Of a stretch of DNA of 64,000 nt, positions 15,838 through 25,242 are shown in pieces. The notes under the pieces were generated by a model, which made no database searches, had not been told where the DNA came from, and saw nothing but the letters and a program-made list of their open reading frames with translations. Source of the DNA: an uncultured Streptococcus sp. (GTDB lineage Bacteria; Bacillota; Bacilli; Lactobacillales; Streptococcaceae); NCBI RefSeq assembly GCF_905372115.1, contig NZ_CAJPNR010000001.1:62001-126000 (forward strand). The letters are read 5' to 3'. The position numbers and the translations under genes were made by a program. Position 1 is the first letter of the stretch; each line of letters opens with the position of its first letter.

Positions 15838-17196
15838 ATGAAGCAATTTATGCTGGCTGGTGTTTCCAGCGGTGTCGGAAAGACCACAGTTACCCTAGGG
15901 ATTTTGAAAGCTCTGGCAGACAGAGGCTATCAGGTCCAGCCTTATAAGGTTGGACCAGATTATATTGATACGGCTTACCATAGTCGGATTACCAAGCGGC
16001 CGTCGCGGAATGTGGACAGCTTTATGATACCGGATAATCAGAGTCTGGCTTGGTCCTACTACAAATGGCATGGAGACGCAGATGTGGCAGTGGTTGAAGG
16101 AGTCATGGGCCTCTTTGATGGTCTGGGAACAGATAAGGACTGTGCGTCCTCTGCTTCTGTTGCTAAGAAGTTGGGTATTCCAGTTGTCTTGATTATCGAT
16201 GGGAAGGCGACATCCACCTCGGCAGCAGCCATGGTCCATGGCTTTGCGACTTTTGATCCGGATTTGGATATTGCTGGAGTCATTATCAATCGGGTGGCTT
16301 CACAGAACCACTATGAACTCATCAAGGGCGCCATAGAGCGGTATACCGATGTTGAAGTTCTGGGTCATCTTCCTAAGAATGCAACAGCAGAGCTGCCATC
16401 GCGCCATCTGGGTCTAATCCCTGATGTAGAAATGGATGATTTGGACCATCGATTTGAGGACTTGGGAGCGGCAGCAGCCAAGCATATAAATCTAGACAGG
16501 CTGCTGGAAAAGGCAGAACTTCCCGATAAGCGGATGACCAATCCTTTTCATATCCGAAACGATCAGCCCTTGACTTTGGCTTATGCTTTGGATGATGCTT
16601 TCCACTTTTACTACGAAGATAATCTAGACTTTTTAAGAGAGCTCAATGTCCAGCTAGTGCCTTTCAGCCCTCTGAAGGATAAGGAATTGCCAGCTGCAGA
16701 TGCTTATTATTTTGGCGGTGGTTTTCCAGAAGTCTATGCTCAGGAGCTGATGACAAATGCTGATTTCCGGGCTTCGGTTAAGAAAGCTCACGAGCAGGGC
16801 CGGCCAATCTACGCAGAATGCGGTGGCCTCATGTATCTGGGAGAGTTGCTGGAAGTAGAGGGTCAGGTCTATGAAATGGTTGGCATTTTCAAGGGCAAGA
16901 GCCTGATGACACCCGGCCTAAAAAGCTTTGGTTATTGCCAAGCAGAAACGCAGGGAGACAGTCTTTTTGGTCCTAAAGGTACTGCGGTCAGGGGACATGA
17001 GTTTCATCATTCGGTCTTTGAGACGGAGGAAGATACGGTCCTCAAGCTAGAGAAGGTCAGAGACGGTCAGGTCGTAGCTGCCTGGACAGGCGGTTATCAA
17101 AAGGGCCGTACCTTTGCCAGCTACCTGCATGTTCATTTTTATCAGGACGAGCAGCTACTGGCCAACTGGCTGAACTATATCAAAGAGGCGAATTGA
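15838..17196 (+). CDS. cbiA: Cobyrinate a,c-diamide synthase
   Basis: 452 residues. It amidates the a and c side chains of cobyrinate using glutamine and ATP. The N-terminal dethiobiotin-synthase-like ATPase domain starts with a P-loop-like GVSSGVGKTT and has KVGPDYIDT; the C-terminal class I glutamine amidotransferase domain has the nucleophile motif AECGGLMYLG (Cys near 330). Length is normal for the family. It is the first gene of the long cob operon, preceded by an attenuated leader. Ribosome site GGAG precedes ATG 15838. Confidence 0.95.
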   Translation: MKQFMLAGVSSGVGKTTVTLGILKALADRGYQVQPYKVGPDYIDTAYHSRITKRPSRNVDSFMIPDNQSLAWSYYKWHGDADVAVVEGVMGLFDGLGTDKDCASSASVAKKLGIPVVLIIDGKATSTSAAAMVHGFATFDPDLDIAGVIINRVASQNHYELIKGAIERYTDVEVLGHLPKNATAELPSRHLGLIPDVEMDDLDHRFEDLGAAAAKHINLDRLLEKAELPDKRMTNPFHIRNDQPLTLAYALDDAFHFYYEDNLDFLRELNVQLVPFSPLKDKELPAADAYYFGGGFPEVYAQELMTNADFRASVKKAHEQGRPIYAECGGLMYLGELLEVEGQVYEMVGIFKGKSLMTPGLKSFGYCQAETQGDSLFGPKGTAVRGHEFHHSVFETEEDTVLKLEKVRDGQVVAAWTGGYQKGRTFASYLHVHFYQDEQLLANWLNYIKEAN

Positions 17197-17197
17197 T

Positions 17198-18148
17198 ATG
17201 ACACTCATTGCAATTTTTCTAGCCGTCTTACTGGACTGGCTGATTGGCGACCCCTATAGCTGGCCTCATCCAGTCAAGTGGATAGGTTCCTATATTTATC
17301 TATGCATGCGCTTGCAGGAGAAAAGGCAGTTTTCGCCCTATCTATTTGGCTTTTTCCTCTGGCTGACAACGGTTGCCTTGGCGTTGGGGGTGAGCTACGG
17401 GTTACTCTGGTTAGCTGGCCTGGTCCATCCGGTCCTCTACTGGATCGTCTGGATCTATCTGGCCTATGCCAGTCTGGCGGCTAAAAGTCTAGCTTTTGAG
17501 GCCCAAAAGGTTTACCATAGGCTCAAGTTTGGCACTTTGGAGGAAGCTAGAAAGCAAGTTGGCATGATTGTCGGCCGTGAAACTTCTCAGCTGACACCAG
17601 AGGAAATCAGCAAGGCGACGATTGAGACGGTGGCTGAAAATACTAGCGACGGGGTTATCGGACCGCTGCTCTGCCTCTTTCTAGGTGGCCCCATCTTAGC
17701 CATGACATACAAGGCCATCAATACCTTGGACTCCATGGTAGGCTATAAGACGGAGAAATACCACAAAATCGGCTTGATATCTGCCAAGATGGATGATTTG
17801 GCCAATCTGATTCCTGCGCGTTTGACTTGGCTTTTCTTGATTCTCAGCAGTCAGATTTTACTGCTGGATGTCAAAGGAGCCCTGCGGATTGGCTGGCGGG
17901 ATCGCTACCAGCATGCTAGTCCCAACAGTGCTTTTTCAGAGGCAGTTGTAGCTGGAGCTCTGGGCATTCAGCTGGGCGGACCGCACGTCTATCATGGAGA
18001 GCTGATTGAGAAGCCAACCATAGGAGAGGATTCCAGACCGGTTGCGGCGGATGATATTCAGACGGCTATCTCTCTGCTTTATACAAGCACCATGACAAGT
18101 TTAATCTTGTTCACTCTTTTTTATTTAGTAAAGCAAGCATATTTCTAG
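17198..18148 (+). CDS. cbiB: Adenosylcobinamide-phosphate synthase
   Basis: 316-residue membrane enzyme that attaches (R)-1-amino-2-propanol phosphate, made by CobD and PduX, to adenosylcobyric acid. The N-terminus (LDWLIGDPYSWPHPVKWIG) is the family hallmark, followed by several membrane segments and the motif ETVAENTSDGVIGPL. Two bases separate it from cbiA. The aminopropanol genes lie 40 kb downstream (cobD, pduX). Confidence 0.95.
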   Translation: MTLIAIFLAVLLDWLIGDPYSWPHPVKWIGSYIYLCMRLQEKRQFSPYLFGFFLWLTTVALALGVSYGLLWLAGLVHPVLYWIVWIYLAYASLAAKSLAFEAQKVYHRLKFGTLEEARKQVGMIVGRETSQLTPEEISKATIETVAENTSDGVIGPLLCLFLGGPILAMTYKAINTLDSMVGYKTEKYHKIGLISAKMDDLANLIPARLTWLFLILSSQILLLDVKGALRIGWRDRYQHASPNSAFSEAVVAGALGIQLGGPHVYHGELIEKPTIGEDSRPVAADDIQTAISLLYTSTMTSLILFTLFYLVKQAYF

Positions 18149-18157
18149 GAGTATACT

Positions 18158-18856
18158 ATGACATATATCCAAAATCCTTCCTCTATCGAGGAAAAGAGTT
18201 TTCAAATTATTCAGTCTATGATTACTGAAAAAGATCCCGATTACGTCTTCCATTCGGAAATGGAAGAATCCATTATTAAGAGGGCTATCCATACGACGGG
18301 AGATTTCGATTATCTCTATACTATGCGATTTGAGCATGATGTCCTAAAAAAAATAGAAGAGGTAATCAGAGCTAAGGGGACCATTCTGCTGGACTCTAAT
18401 ATATCTCTCAATGGGATTAATAAGCGCGTGCTTGACCAGCTGGGTGTGAGCTACCGCTGTTTGATCAGCGATGAAGAAGTGGTTGCGCTGGCTAAGGAAA
18501 AGCAGATTACCAGAGCTATGGCAGCGGTTGAGATAGCAGCTAAGATTGAAGGTCCTAAAGTATTTGCCTTCGGTGGTGCTCCTACTGCCTTGTCTTATCT
18601 GATTGAGCTGGCAGATCAGGGATTGGTAGAAGCGGATGCAGTGATTGGGGTTCCAGTCGGCTTTATCAATGTCGAAGAGTCAAAAGAAGAACTGCTTCAG
18701 TCAGGTCTTCCGGCCCTTGTCAATCTCGGCAGAAAAGGCGGCAGCACGATTGTAGTAGCCATTATCAATGCCATTATCTACCAGCTGAGAGAAGTGGTGA
18801 CGGATGACTATGTCCGCTACTCTACACCATCCAGTAAAGAAGGAGGAAAGAACTAG
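18158..18856 (+). CDS. cbiC: Cobalt-precorrin-8 methylmutase, active-site copy
   Basis: 232 residues. CbiC moves the methyl group from C11 to C12, turning cobalt-precorrin-8 into cobyrinate. This copy keeps the expected catalytic histidine context (KRAIHTTGDFDYL, His near residue 49) and the family motifs GGAPTAL and VGVPVGF-like GVPVGFINV. A paralogue follows immediately (18857-19561). AGGAG precedes the ATG. Functional assignment is strong for this copy. Confidence 0.93.
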   Translation: MTYIQNPSSIEEKSFQIIQSMITEKDPDYVFHSEMEESIIKRAIHTTGDFDYLYTMRFEHDVLKKIEEVIRAKGTILLDSNISLNGINKRVLDQLGVSYRCLISDEEVVALAKEKQITRAMAAVEIAAKIEGPKVFAFGGAPTALSYLIELADQGLVEADAVIGVPVGFINVEESKEELLQSGLPALVNLGRKGGSTIVVAIINAIIYQLREVVTDDYVRYSTPSSKEGGKN

Positions 18857-19561
18857 ATGTCCTATCTAAAAGCAGCGCACAAGATTGAAGAAGCTAGTTT
18901 CAGTAAGATTCAGGAAATTATTGACCAAGAGCATCCAGATATTCATTTTTCGGATCCTTTTGAAGAGGCAGTGCTCAAGCGGGTTGTCTTTACCAGTGCA
19001 GACTTTGACTACCTCTACAATATCAAGTTTTCCAATCAGGTGATTGAGAAAATTCTCTACGTCCTCCGAAACAAGGGCACCATTTTTACAGATACAACCA
19101 TGGTCTTGGGTGGTTTTAATAAAAAACTGCTGGATGACTTAGGTGTTTCCTATCGCTGTCTGGTCAATGAGCCAGCAGTCTTTCAGGAAGCTAAGGAAAA
19201 AGGAATTACTCGCTCCATGGCTGCTGTAGAATATGCAGCTAAAGTGGATGCTCCAAAACTGTTTGTCTTCGGGAATGCTCCAACGTCTATCTTCAAGGTT
19301 TTGGATATGGTCGAAGAAGGAAGCTTGCAGCCGGATGCGGTTGTCGGGGTTCCAGTCGGATTTGTCGGAGCGGCAGAATCCAAGCTCAAGCTCCATGAAA
19401 GTCCTGTGCCTTCTATTGCGGCACTGGGCCAAAAAGGCGGCAGTACCATTGCAGCAGCTGTGGTCAATGCCATTCTCTACCAGCTCAAGCTAGGCACTAC
19501 GGACTATGAGCGTTACAGTGTTTCAGATAAAAAGCAGGCTCCGGAGAAAGGAGAGGGCTAA
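18857..19561 (+). CDS. CbiC paralogue lacking the catalytic histidine
   Basis: 234 residues, clearly homologous along its whole length to the CbiC just upstream (shared blocks such as NKKLLDDLGVSYRCLVN, VGVPVGF and KGGSTI), so the pair arose by tandem duplication. Where the first copy has AIHTTGD this one reads VVFTSAD: the histidine that protonates the corrin in characterised CbiC/CobH is replaced by Phe. It starts directly after the stop of cbiC. It may be a non-catalytic partner, a corrin carrier or chaperone, or an enzyme of altered use; annotation simply as cbiC would be misleading. Confidence 0.85.
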   Translation: MSYLKAAHKIEEASFSKIQEIIDQEHPDIHFSDPFEEAVLKRVVFTSADFDYLYNIKFSNQVIEKILYVLRNKGTIFTDTTMVLGGFNKKLLDDLGVSYRCLVNEPAVFQEAKEKGITRSMAAVEYAAKVDAPKLFVFGNAPTSIFKVLDMVEEGSLQPDAVVGVPVGFVGAAESKLKLHESPVPSIAALGQKGGSTIAAAVVNAILYQLKLGTTDYERYSVSDKKQAPEKGEG

Positions 19562-20688
19562 TGATGGATGAATACGCTTATGTCAATGGAAAGAAATTAA
19601 GAAAAGGTTTTACAACTGGTACTTGTGCGACGGCAGCGACTGTTGCAGCCTTGAGCATGATCTTAAATCAGGAAAGAGAAGAAAAGGTTACTGTTCATAC
19701 GGCTTCAGGTGTGGAAGTGACAATGGATGTTCACAATCCTTCCTTTGGAACAGAAGAAGCGACAGCGGCCATTGAAAAAGATGGCGGTGATGATGCGGAT
19801 GCGACACATGGTCTCTTGATTTATTCGACCGTGACCCTTTTGCCAGATCAGACGGAAATCGAGATTGACGGAGGTCAGGGCGTCGGGCGCGTGACCGAGA
19901 AGGGGCTGGCCTGTGATGTCGGCATGGCAGCCATCAATCCGACTCCTAGACGGATGATTGAGCAGCATGTCCGTGAGATTATCGGTCCCAACTGTGGAGC
20001 ACGGGTTATCATTTCCGTTCCTGGCGGCGAAGAAACGGCCAAGCTGACCTACAATTCCAGACTAGGTATTGTAGGCGGTATTTCAATCTTGGGAACGACA
20101 GGGATTGTCAATCCTATGTCCGAGGATAGCTGGAAGGCGTCCATAACGATCGAGTTAACCATGCTCTATAATCAAGGACATCGCTCAGTCGTCTTGGTGC
20201 CAGGGAATTACGGTGAAGATTTTGCTACTAATACTGTGGGGATTCCAGCTGGGCGCATCGTCAATATGAGTAACTTTGTCGGCCATGTCCTCAAAGAAGT
20301 CCAGCGCATCGGATTTACCAAGGTTTTGATGATCGGTCACATGGGCAAGTTTGTCAAAGTGGCGGCTGGGATTTTCTCTACCCACAGCAAGGACTCGGAT
20401 GCCCGTATGGAAACGCTGGTGGCTAATCTAGCCCTGATGGGGGCGCCCATGGAGCTGCTGGAAAAGGTTGACAAGTGCTTGACGACCGAGGCAGCTGGGA
20501 CAGCCATTAAAGAATTTTCTTACGAGGGGGTCTATCAGGTCTTGGCAGATAAGATCAAGGCTAGAAGTGAGCGCCTGCTCCGCTATCGTAAGCCAGAAGT
20601 CAGTATTGAAGTGGTCGTCTTTGGGACTGAGGAAGGCTATTTGGCATCAACCCAGCCTTTAGAGCAGATAAAGGAGGAATGGACATGA
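19561..20688 (+). CDS. cbiD: Cobalt-precorrin-5B (C1)-methyltransferase
   Basis: 375 residues. CbiD methylates C1 in the anaerobic pathway using S-adenosylmethionine. The N-terminus RKGFTTGTCATAA is the family signature, followed by a glycine-rich GGISILGTTGIVNPMS. Its ATG shares one base with the previous stop codon (TAATG); an alternative ATG is 3 bases further on. It overlaps cbiE by 10 bases. Confidence 0.94.
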   Translation: MMDEYAYVNGKKLRKGFTTGTCATAATVAALSMILNQEREEKVTVHTASGVEVTMDVHNPSFGTEEATAAIEKDGGDDADATHGLLIYSTVTLLPDQTEIEIDGGQGVGRVTEKGLACDVGMAAINPTPRRMIEQHVREIIGPNCGARVIISVPGGEETAKLTYNSRLGIVGGISILGTTGIVNPMSEDSWKASITIELTMLYNQGHRSVVLVPGNYGEDFATNTVGIPAGRIVNMSNFVGHVLKEVQRIGFTKVLMIGHMGKFVKVAAGIFSTHSKDSDARMETLVANLALMGAPMELLEKVDKCLTTEAAGTAIKEFSYEGVYQVLADKIKARSERLLRYRKPEVSIEVVVFGTEEGYLASTQPLEQIKEEWT

Positions 20689-21311
20689 TTTATGTTATCG
20701 GAATTGGTCCGGGAGATCCGAGCTATGGTCTTCTGGGACAGGAAGCCTATTTTGAAAAGGCTGACCGCATTTTAGGCAGCGAGCGGCATTTAGAAATTTT
20801 GCCACCTACTTATAAGGATAAGGGCCTAGTCCCGCCTAAAAAATTAGCCGCGCTGGCGGAATTGCTGGGGAGCTTTGGTGAGGATGAGGAAATTTTATAT
20901 CTGGCCTCAGGCGACCCGCTGATTTACGGTTTGGGCAAATGGCTATCAGAGAAGTTTAAGGGGCGCGTAGTTATCTCGCCAGGTATCAGCGCCATGCAGT
21001 ATCTGGCCAGCAGAATTGCCTTGCCCATGAACGATGCTTATCTGACGAGCAGCCATGCTAAGGAGCCTAACTTTGACTTGATTATGAGTTTGTCAAAAGT
21101 CTTTATGGTGACCGATCAGAAAGTTGGCCCCTACGAGATTGCTCAAGAGGCAGTTAAAAGAGGCTTAGATAAGGTGCTAGTCATCGGTGAGCAGCTGAGT
21201 TATGAAGACGAGCGTATTACCATTCTGCCTGCGAGTGAGGTAGAAGATAGAGAATATGAAATGAATGTGGTGGTGGTGTTAGATGAGGGATTCGGAATTT
21301 ATCAGGGCTAA
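20679..21311 (+). CDS. cbiE: Cobalt-precorrin-7 (C5)-methyltransferase
   Basis: 210 residues of the tetrapyrrole methylase fold. It begins with the glycine-rich VIGIGPGDPSYG and has the SAM-site motif LASGDPLIYGLG. CbiE methylates C5 and acts with CbiT, encoded next with a 29-base overlap; in many bacteria the two are fused as CobL. Overlaps cbiD and cbiT, so translation is coupled. Confidence 0.93.
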   Translation: MDMIYVIGIGPGDPSYGLLGQEAYFEKADRILGSERHLEILPPTYKDKGLVPPKKLAALAELLGSFGEDEEILYLASGDPLIYGLGKWLSEKFKGRVVISPGISAMQYLASRIALPMNDAYLTSSHAKEPNFDLIMSLSKVFMVTDQKVGPYEIAQEAVKRGLDKVLVIGEQLSYEDERITILPASEVEDREYEMNVVVVLDEGFGIYQG

Positions 21312-21852
21312 GGTCCCAATGACTAAGGAAGAAGTCAGAGCCATCAGTTTGGATAAGTTGGAGCTGCATCGAGCCAAGCGCATGCTAGATGTCGGCTCTG
21401 GAACTGGCAGTGTCACGATTCAGGCAGCCCGAACCTATCCAGAACTGGAAGTAGTGGCAGTGGAGCGAAATGAAGACGCGGTGGCCTTGACGCAGGAGAA
21501 TATCCAGCACTTTGGCTGCCACAATGTCCGTCTCCATCAAGGACTAGCTCCGATTGAGCTGGAAGGCAGCTTTGATGCCATTTTTGTCGGAGGAACCGGG
21601 GGCAATATGCAGGAGATTTTCGACTGGTGTGCCCAGCTCATGGAGCCGGGCGGTCGGCTGGTCTTGAACTTTATCCTGCTGGAGAATGCTCTGGAAGCAG
21701 CTCAAATAGCGGAGCAGATGGACTGGGAGGATTTAGAGATTGTCTCCGTTCAGGCTAGTCGCTGGACAGCTATAGGTAAGGGGCACTACTTCAAGCCTCA
21801 GAATCCGACTATTATCGTTTCCTGTAAGAGAAAAGAAAGAGAGGCTAATTGA
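21283..21852 (+). CDS. cbiT: Cobalt-precorrin-6B (C15)-methyltransferase, decarboxylating
   Basis: 189 residues with a Rossmann SAM-dependent methyltransferase fold: N-terminal KVPMTKEEVRAISL typical of CbiT, then the SAM motif LDVGSGTGSVTIQAA. It methylates C15 and decarboxylates the acetate at C12. ATG 21283 lies inside cbiE; the N-terminal residues DSEFIRAKVPM match the family start well, which supports the long overlap. Confidence 0.93.
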   Translation: MRDSEFIRAKVPMTKEEVRAISLDKLELHRAKRMLDVGSGTGSVTIQAARTYPELEVVAVERNEDAVALTQENIQHFGCHNVRLHQGLAPIELEGSFDAIFVGGTGGNMQEIFDWCAQLMEPGGRLVLNFILLENALEAAQIAEQMDWEDLEIVSVQASRWTAIGKGHYFKPQNPTIIVSCKRKEREAN

Positions 21853-22625
21853 TGTCCAAAGTACATTTTGTTGGAGCAGGCCCAGGTGACGTGGAGCTGA
21901 TTACGCTCAAAGGTTACAAGCAACTATCTGAGGCTGATGTGGTCATTTACGCAGGCTCCTTGGTCAATCCAGATCTGCTGAACTACTGTAAGGAAGGGGC
22001 TGAAATTCACGACAGCGCCGGCATGCACTTGATGGAAATCATCGATGTCATGGAGGCTAGCGTCAAGGCTGGTAAAGATGTGGTCCGCCTGCAGACGGGA
22101 GATTTCTCCATCTACGGCTCCATTCGAGAGCAGATCGAAGAGATGAAGAAGCGGGGCATAGAGTTTGACTGTACGCCGGGCGTCAGCTCTTTTCTGGGAG
22201 CTGCTTCCAGTATTGGGGCAGAGTATACTGTACCAGAGGTTTCTCAAAGCCTCATCATCACTCGGATGGCTGGCCGGACGCCTGTGCCAGATCGGGAATC
22301 CCTGAAAAGCTATGCTCAGCACCGGACATCTATGGCTATCTTCCTGTCCGTTCAAGGCATTGAAAAGGTCGTCAGCGAGCTGATTGAGGGTGGCTATCCT
22401 CCAGAAACGCCTGTGGCTGTCATTTACAAGGCTACTTGGCCGGATGAAAAGAAGGTCTTTGGCGATTTGACAAACATTGCTGAGAAAGTCAAGGAAGCTA
22501 AGATTAGAAAGACAGCTTTGATTTTGGTCGGTGACTTTTTAGGTCAGGAATTCTACTATTCTAAGCTCTACCATGCAGATTTTCAGCATGAGTTTAGACG
22601 GGGGAAGAGCAGCCATGCCAAGTGA
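21852..22625 (+). CDS. cbiF: Cobalt-precorrin-4 (C11)-methyltransferase
   Basis: 257 residues, tetrapyrrole methylase fold. Starts with VHFVGAGPGDVELIT and has VRLQTGDFSIYGSIREQ. CbiF methylates C11. ATG 21852 overlaps the stop of cbiT (TGATG) and is preferred to a TTG 3 bases upstream. It overlaps cbiG by 11 bases. Confidence 0.94.
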   Translation: MSKVHFVGAGPGDVELITLKGYKQLSEADVVIYAGSLVNPDLLNYCKEGAEIHDSAGMHLMEIIDVMEASVKAGKDVVRLQTGDFSIYGSIREQIEEMKKRGIEFDCTPGVSSFLGAASSIGAEYTVPEVSQSLIITRMAGRTPVPDRESLKSYAQHRTSMAIFLSVQGIEKVVSELIEGGYPPETPVAVIYKATWPDEKKVFGDLTNIAEKVKEAKIRKTALILVGDFLGQEFYYSKLYHADFQHEFRRGKSSHAK

Positions 22626-23676
22626 TTCTCAAGCCCGCTACGCAATCGCAACTGTGACAGCGGTCGGCAAGGACTTGGCTCTGACTCTGCGGGAGAAGCT
22701 GGGCAAGGAAATCCCTATCTATACGACGCCTCGATTGGCAGATGACAGGGTAATTGCCATTGAAGGACGAGTGGTTGAGGCACTTGGTCAGCTCTTTCAA
22801 GAAGTGGATGTCCTCATTTGTATCATGGCTATCGGGGCAGTTGTGCGAGCTATTGCTCCAGTCTTGAAAGACAAGGCGAGCGATCCAGCAGTAGTGGTCA
22901 TGGATGAGAAAGCGACGAATGTCATCAGCCTGCTGAGCGGGCATCTAGGCGGAGCCAATCAAGTGACGCGAGACATCGCAGAATTGCTCGGTTCCAATCC
23001 TGTTATCACGACAGCAACGGATGTGCAGAATGTAACAGCTCTGGACAATCTGGCTCAGTCGGTCAATGGCTGGCGACCGGAATTGAGAGAATTTATCAAA
23101 CCTTTCAACAGCTATCTAGGCAGCGGCCGAACCGTCTATTTCTATCAGGAAAAGGACTGGGTTACCGACCTTCGCGGTCTGACTCTGGTGGATGAGGAAG
23201 ACCTTGTGGCTGTTCTCAAGGGAAGGGAACCACTGATTCTGCTGACTGCAGAAAAAAAGGTCCTTCAAAGAGAAAATCTAGTTATCATCTATCCCCAACC
23301 CTATATCTTAGGAGTTGGTGCTAGAAAGGATGTGGCTCCAGCTGTCTTCCGAGAAGGCTTTGAGGAATTCTGTCAACAGCAGGGGATTTCTGCCAGTGAG
23401 ATTTCCAAAATTGTCAGCATTGATGTCAAGAAGGATGAAGCAGCCATTCTGGCCTTGGCTGAGGAATTGGGCTGTCCCTTTGAGACCTTTAGCAAGGAGG
23501 AGCTGTCTGTCGTAGCAGACCGCTATCCTCAGTCAGAATTTGTCAAAAAGACAGTCGGAGTCGGCAGTGTCGCCTTGGCCAGCGCAGATCTGGCCAGTCA
23601 GGGCCAAGTCCTGACAGAGCGCTTTGCCAAGAACGGCTGTACCTATGCGCTTGCAAAAGCAATAACCAAAAAGTAA
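22615..23676 (+). CDS. cbiG: Cobalt-precorrin-5A hydrolase
   Basis: 353 residues. CbiG opens the delta-lactone ring and releases acetaldehyde. The N- and central parts have the family motif LSGHLGGANQVTRDIA, the C-terminal domain has GVGARKDV. An ATG 42 bases upstream is open but would give an extra 14 residues unlike the family and a 53-base overlap with cbiF; ATG 22615 with the purine-rich GGGGGAAG upstream is preferred. Followed by a 76-base gap with no terminator that I can see. Confidence 0.92.
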   Translation: MPSDSQARYAIATVTAVGKDLALTLREKLGKEIPIYTTPRLADDRVIAIEGRVVEALGQLFQEVDVLICIMAIGAVVRAIAPVLKDKASDPAVVVMDEKATNVISLLSGHLGGANQVTRDIAELLGSNPVITTATDVQNVTALDNLAQSVNGWRPELREFIKPFNSYLGSGRTVYFYQEKDWVTDLRGLTLVDEEDLVAVLKGREPLILLTAEKKVLQRENLVIIYPQPYILGVGARKDVAPAVFREGFEEFCQQQGISASEISKIVSIDVKKDEAAILALAEELGCPFETFSKEELSVVADRYPQSEFVKKTVGVGSVALASADLASQGQVLTERFAKNGCTYALAKAITKK

Positions 23677-23752
23677 ACCAAAAAGAGCAGACGGTCTTAT
23701 GAACCAACTGCCCTTCTAAAATTTTATCATACCCATAAAGGAGAAAAAATAT

Positions 23753-24478
23753 ATGTTATACGTTATCGGATTAGGCCCAGGTAAAGAAGAATTGATGTCA
23801 CAAGAAGCATTGGCTGCTATAGCCGATTGTGAAATTATCGTCGGCTACTCGACTTATATGCGATTGATTCTTGATTTGGTCAAGGACAAGGAACTCGTAG
23901 CGAATGGTATGCGCCAGGAAATCGACCGTTGTCAAAAGGCCATTGATTTGGCTAGAGAGACTGGCAAAAATGTCGGAGTTGTTTCCAGTGGAGATGCCGG
24001 AGTCTATGGAATGGCTGGCTTGATTTTAGAATTGCTGGGAGATGCCAGTGATGTAGAAGTTAAGGTGGTTCCAGGTATTACAGCTAGTCTGGGTGCTGCT
24101 GCAGTTATGGGTGCTCCCCTCATGAACGACTTCTGTCATATCAGTCTGAGTGACTTGATGACGCCTTGGGAAATGATTGAGAAGCGTCTGCATGCCGCAG
24201 CTCAAGGTGACTTTGTAGTCTGCCTCTACAACCCTCGGAGTAAGGGACGTCCAGACCATTTGGCAAAAGCACTTTCTATCATGTCTGAGTACAAGTCAGA
24301 GGATACCATTGTCGGTATCGGTAAGGACATTGGCCGTAAGGATGAGGAAATCATCTTGACGACTATCAAAGATTTGGATGAGACTTTGGTAGATATGACG
24401 ACAATCGTTATCGTTGGTAACAAAGAAACTTATGTTAAAAACGGACGCATGATCACACCTCGAGGATATACTTTATGA
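23753..24478 (+). CDS. cbiH: Cobalt-precorrin-3 (C17)-methyltransferase
   Basis: 241 residues of the tetrapyrrole methylase fold with VIGLGPGKEELM at the start and VVSSGDAGVYGMAGL, a hallmark of the C17 enzyme, which also contracts the ring. AAAGGAG precedes the ATG. The next gene overlaps by 4 bases. No C-terminal extension is present. Confidence 0.94.
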   Translation: MLYVIGLGPGKEELMSQEALAAIADCEIIVGYSTYMRLILDLVKDKELVANGMRQEIDRCQKAIDLARETGKNVGVVSSGDAGVYGMAGLILELLGDASDVEVKVVPGITASLGAAAVMGAPLMNDFCHISLSDLMTPWEMIEKRLHAAAQGDFVVCLYNPRSKGRPDHLAKALSIMSEYKSEDTIVGIGKDIGRKDEEIILTTIKDLDETLVDMTTIVIVGNKETYVKNGRMITPRGYTL

Positions 24479-25224
24479 TGAAATTACTGCTGGGAGGGAC
24501 ATCCGACAGCACCGCTATTTTAGAAGTGCTTGACCGCTTGAAAATCAATGTGACCAGCTCTGTTGTCACAGACTACGGCCGGCACTTGGCTTCCAAATTC
24601 GGCCAGCCGGTCATTCAGGGCCGGCTGACAGCCGAGGACATGGTTGCCTTTATCAAAGAGAATGATGTGGATGAAATCATTGATGCAACCCATCCTTTTG
24701 CGGACATTGTGTCCAAGGAAGCCATTCGGGCGGCAGAGATGGCTGGTGTATCTTACCTGCGCTTTGAGCGTCAGGCGACCTTGGATTTGAGCGGAGCCAT
24801 CGTGGTGCATTCGACCCAAGAAGCGATTGATGAGATTGCCAAGCGCGGCTACAAGACTGTTTATCTAGGAACAGGCAGCAAGACCCTGCCGCTCTTTGTC
24901 AATGGGCTGCCAGAGCAGCGGATTGTTGTTCGCGTTCTGCCGACTTCGGAAGTGCTTCTGGCTTGTGAGCAGCTGGGACTGGTAGCGGATCAGATTGATG
25001 CGATTAAGGCTCCATTTTCCAAAGAGTGTAATAAAGAGCTCTTACTGCGCTCGGGAGCAGATGTCTTTGTTTCCAAGGAGAGCGGTACCGTCGGTGGTAT
25101 TCGTGAAAAGATTGATGGCTGTCAAGAGCTGGGGATGGACTGCATTATCATCTCTCGGCCAATTGTGGCCTATCCGCAGATGGTTTCTAGCTTAGAAGAG
25201 CTAGAGGCTTATCTGACAAAATAG
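24475..25224 (+). CDS. cbiJ: Cobalt-precorrin-6A reductase
   Basis: 249 residues. It reduces the macrocycle with a nicotinamide cofactor. N-terminus LLLGGTSDSTAILE and the segment DATHPFADIVSKEA are typical of CbiJ/CobK. It overlaps cbiH by 4 bases (ATGA) and lies 18 bases before cobA. Confidence 0.92.
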   Translation: MMKLLLGGTSDSTAILEVLDRLKINVTSSVVTDYGRHLASKFGQPVIQGRLTAEDMVAFIKENDVDEIIDATHPFADIVSKEAIRAAEMAGVSYLRFERQATLDLSGAIVVHSTQEAIDEIAKRGYKTVYLGTGSKTLPLFVNGLPEQRIVVRVLPTSEVLLACEQLGLVADQIDAIKAPFSKECNKELLLRSGADVFVSKESGTVGGIREKIDGCQELGMDCIIISRPIVAYPQMVSSLEELEAYLTK

Positions 25225-25242
25225 CTAATAAAAGGAGAAAAA

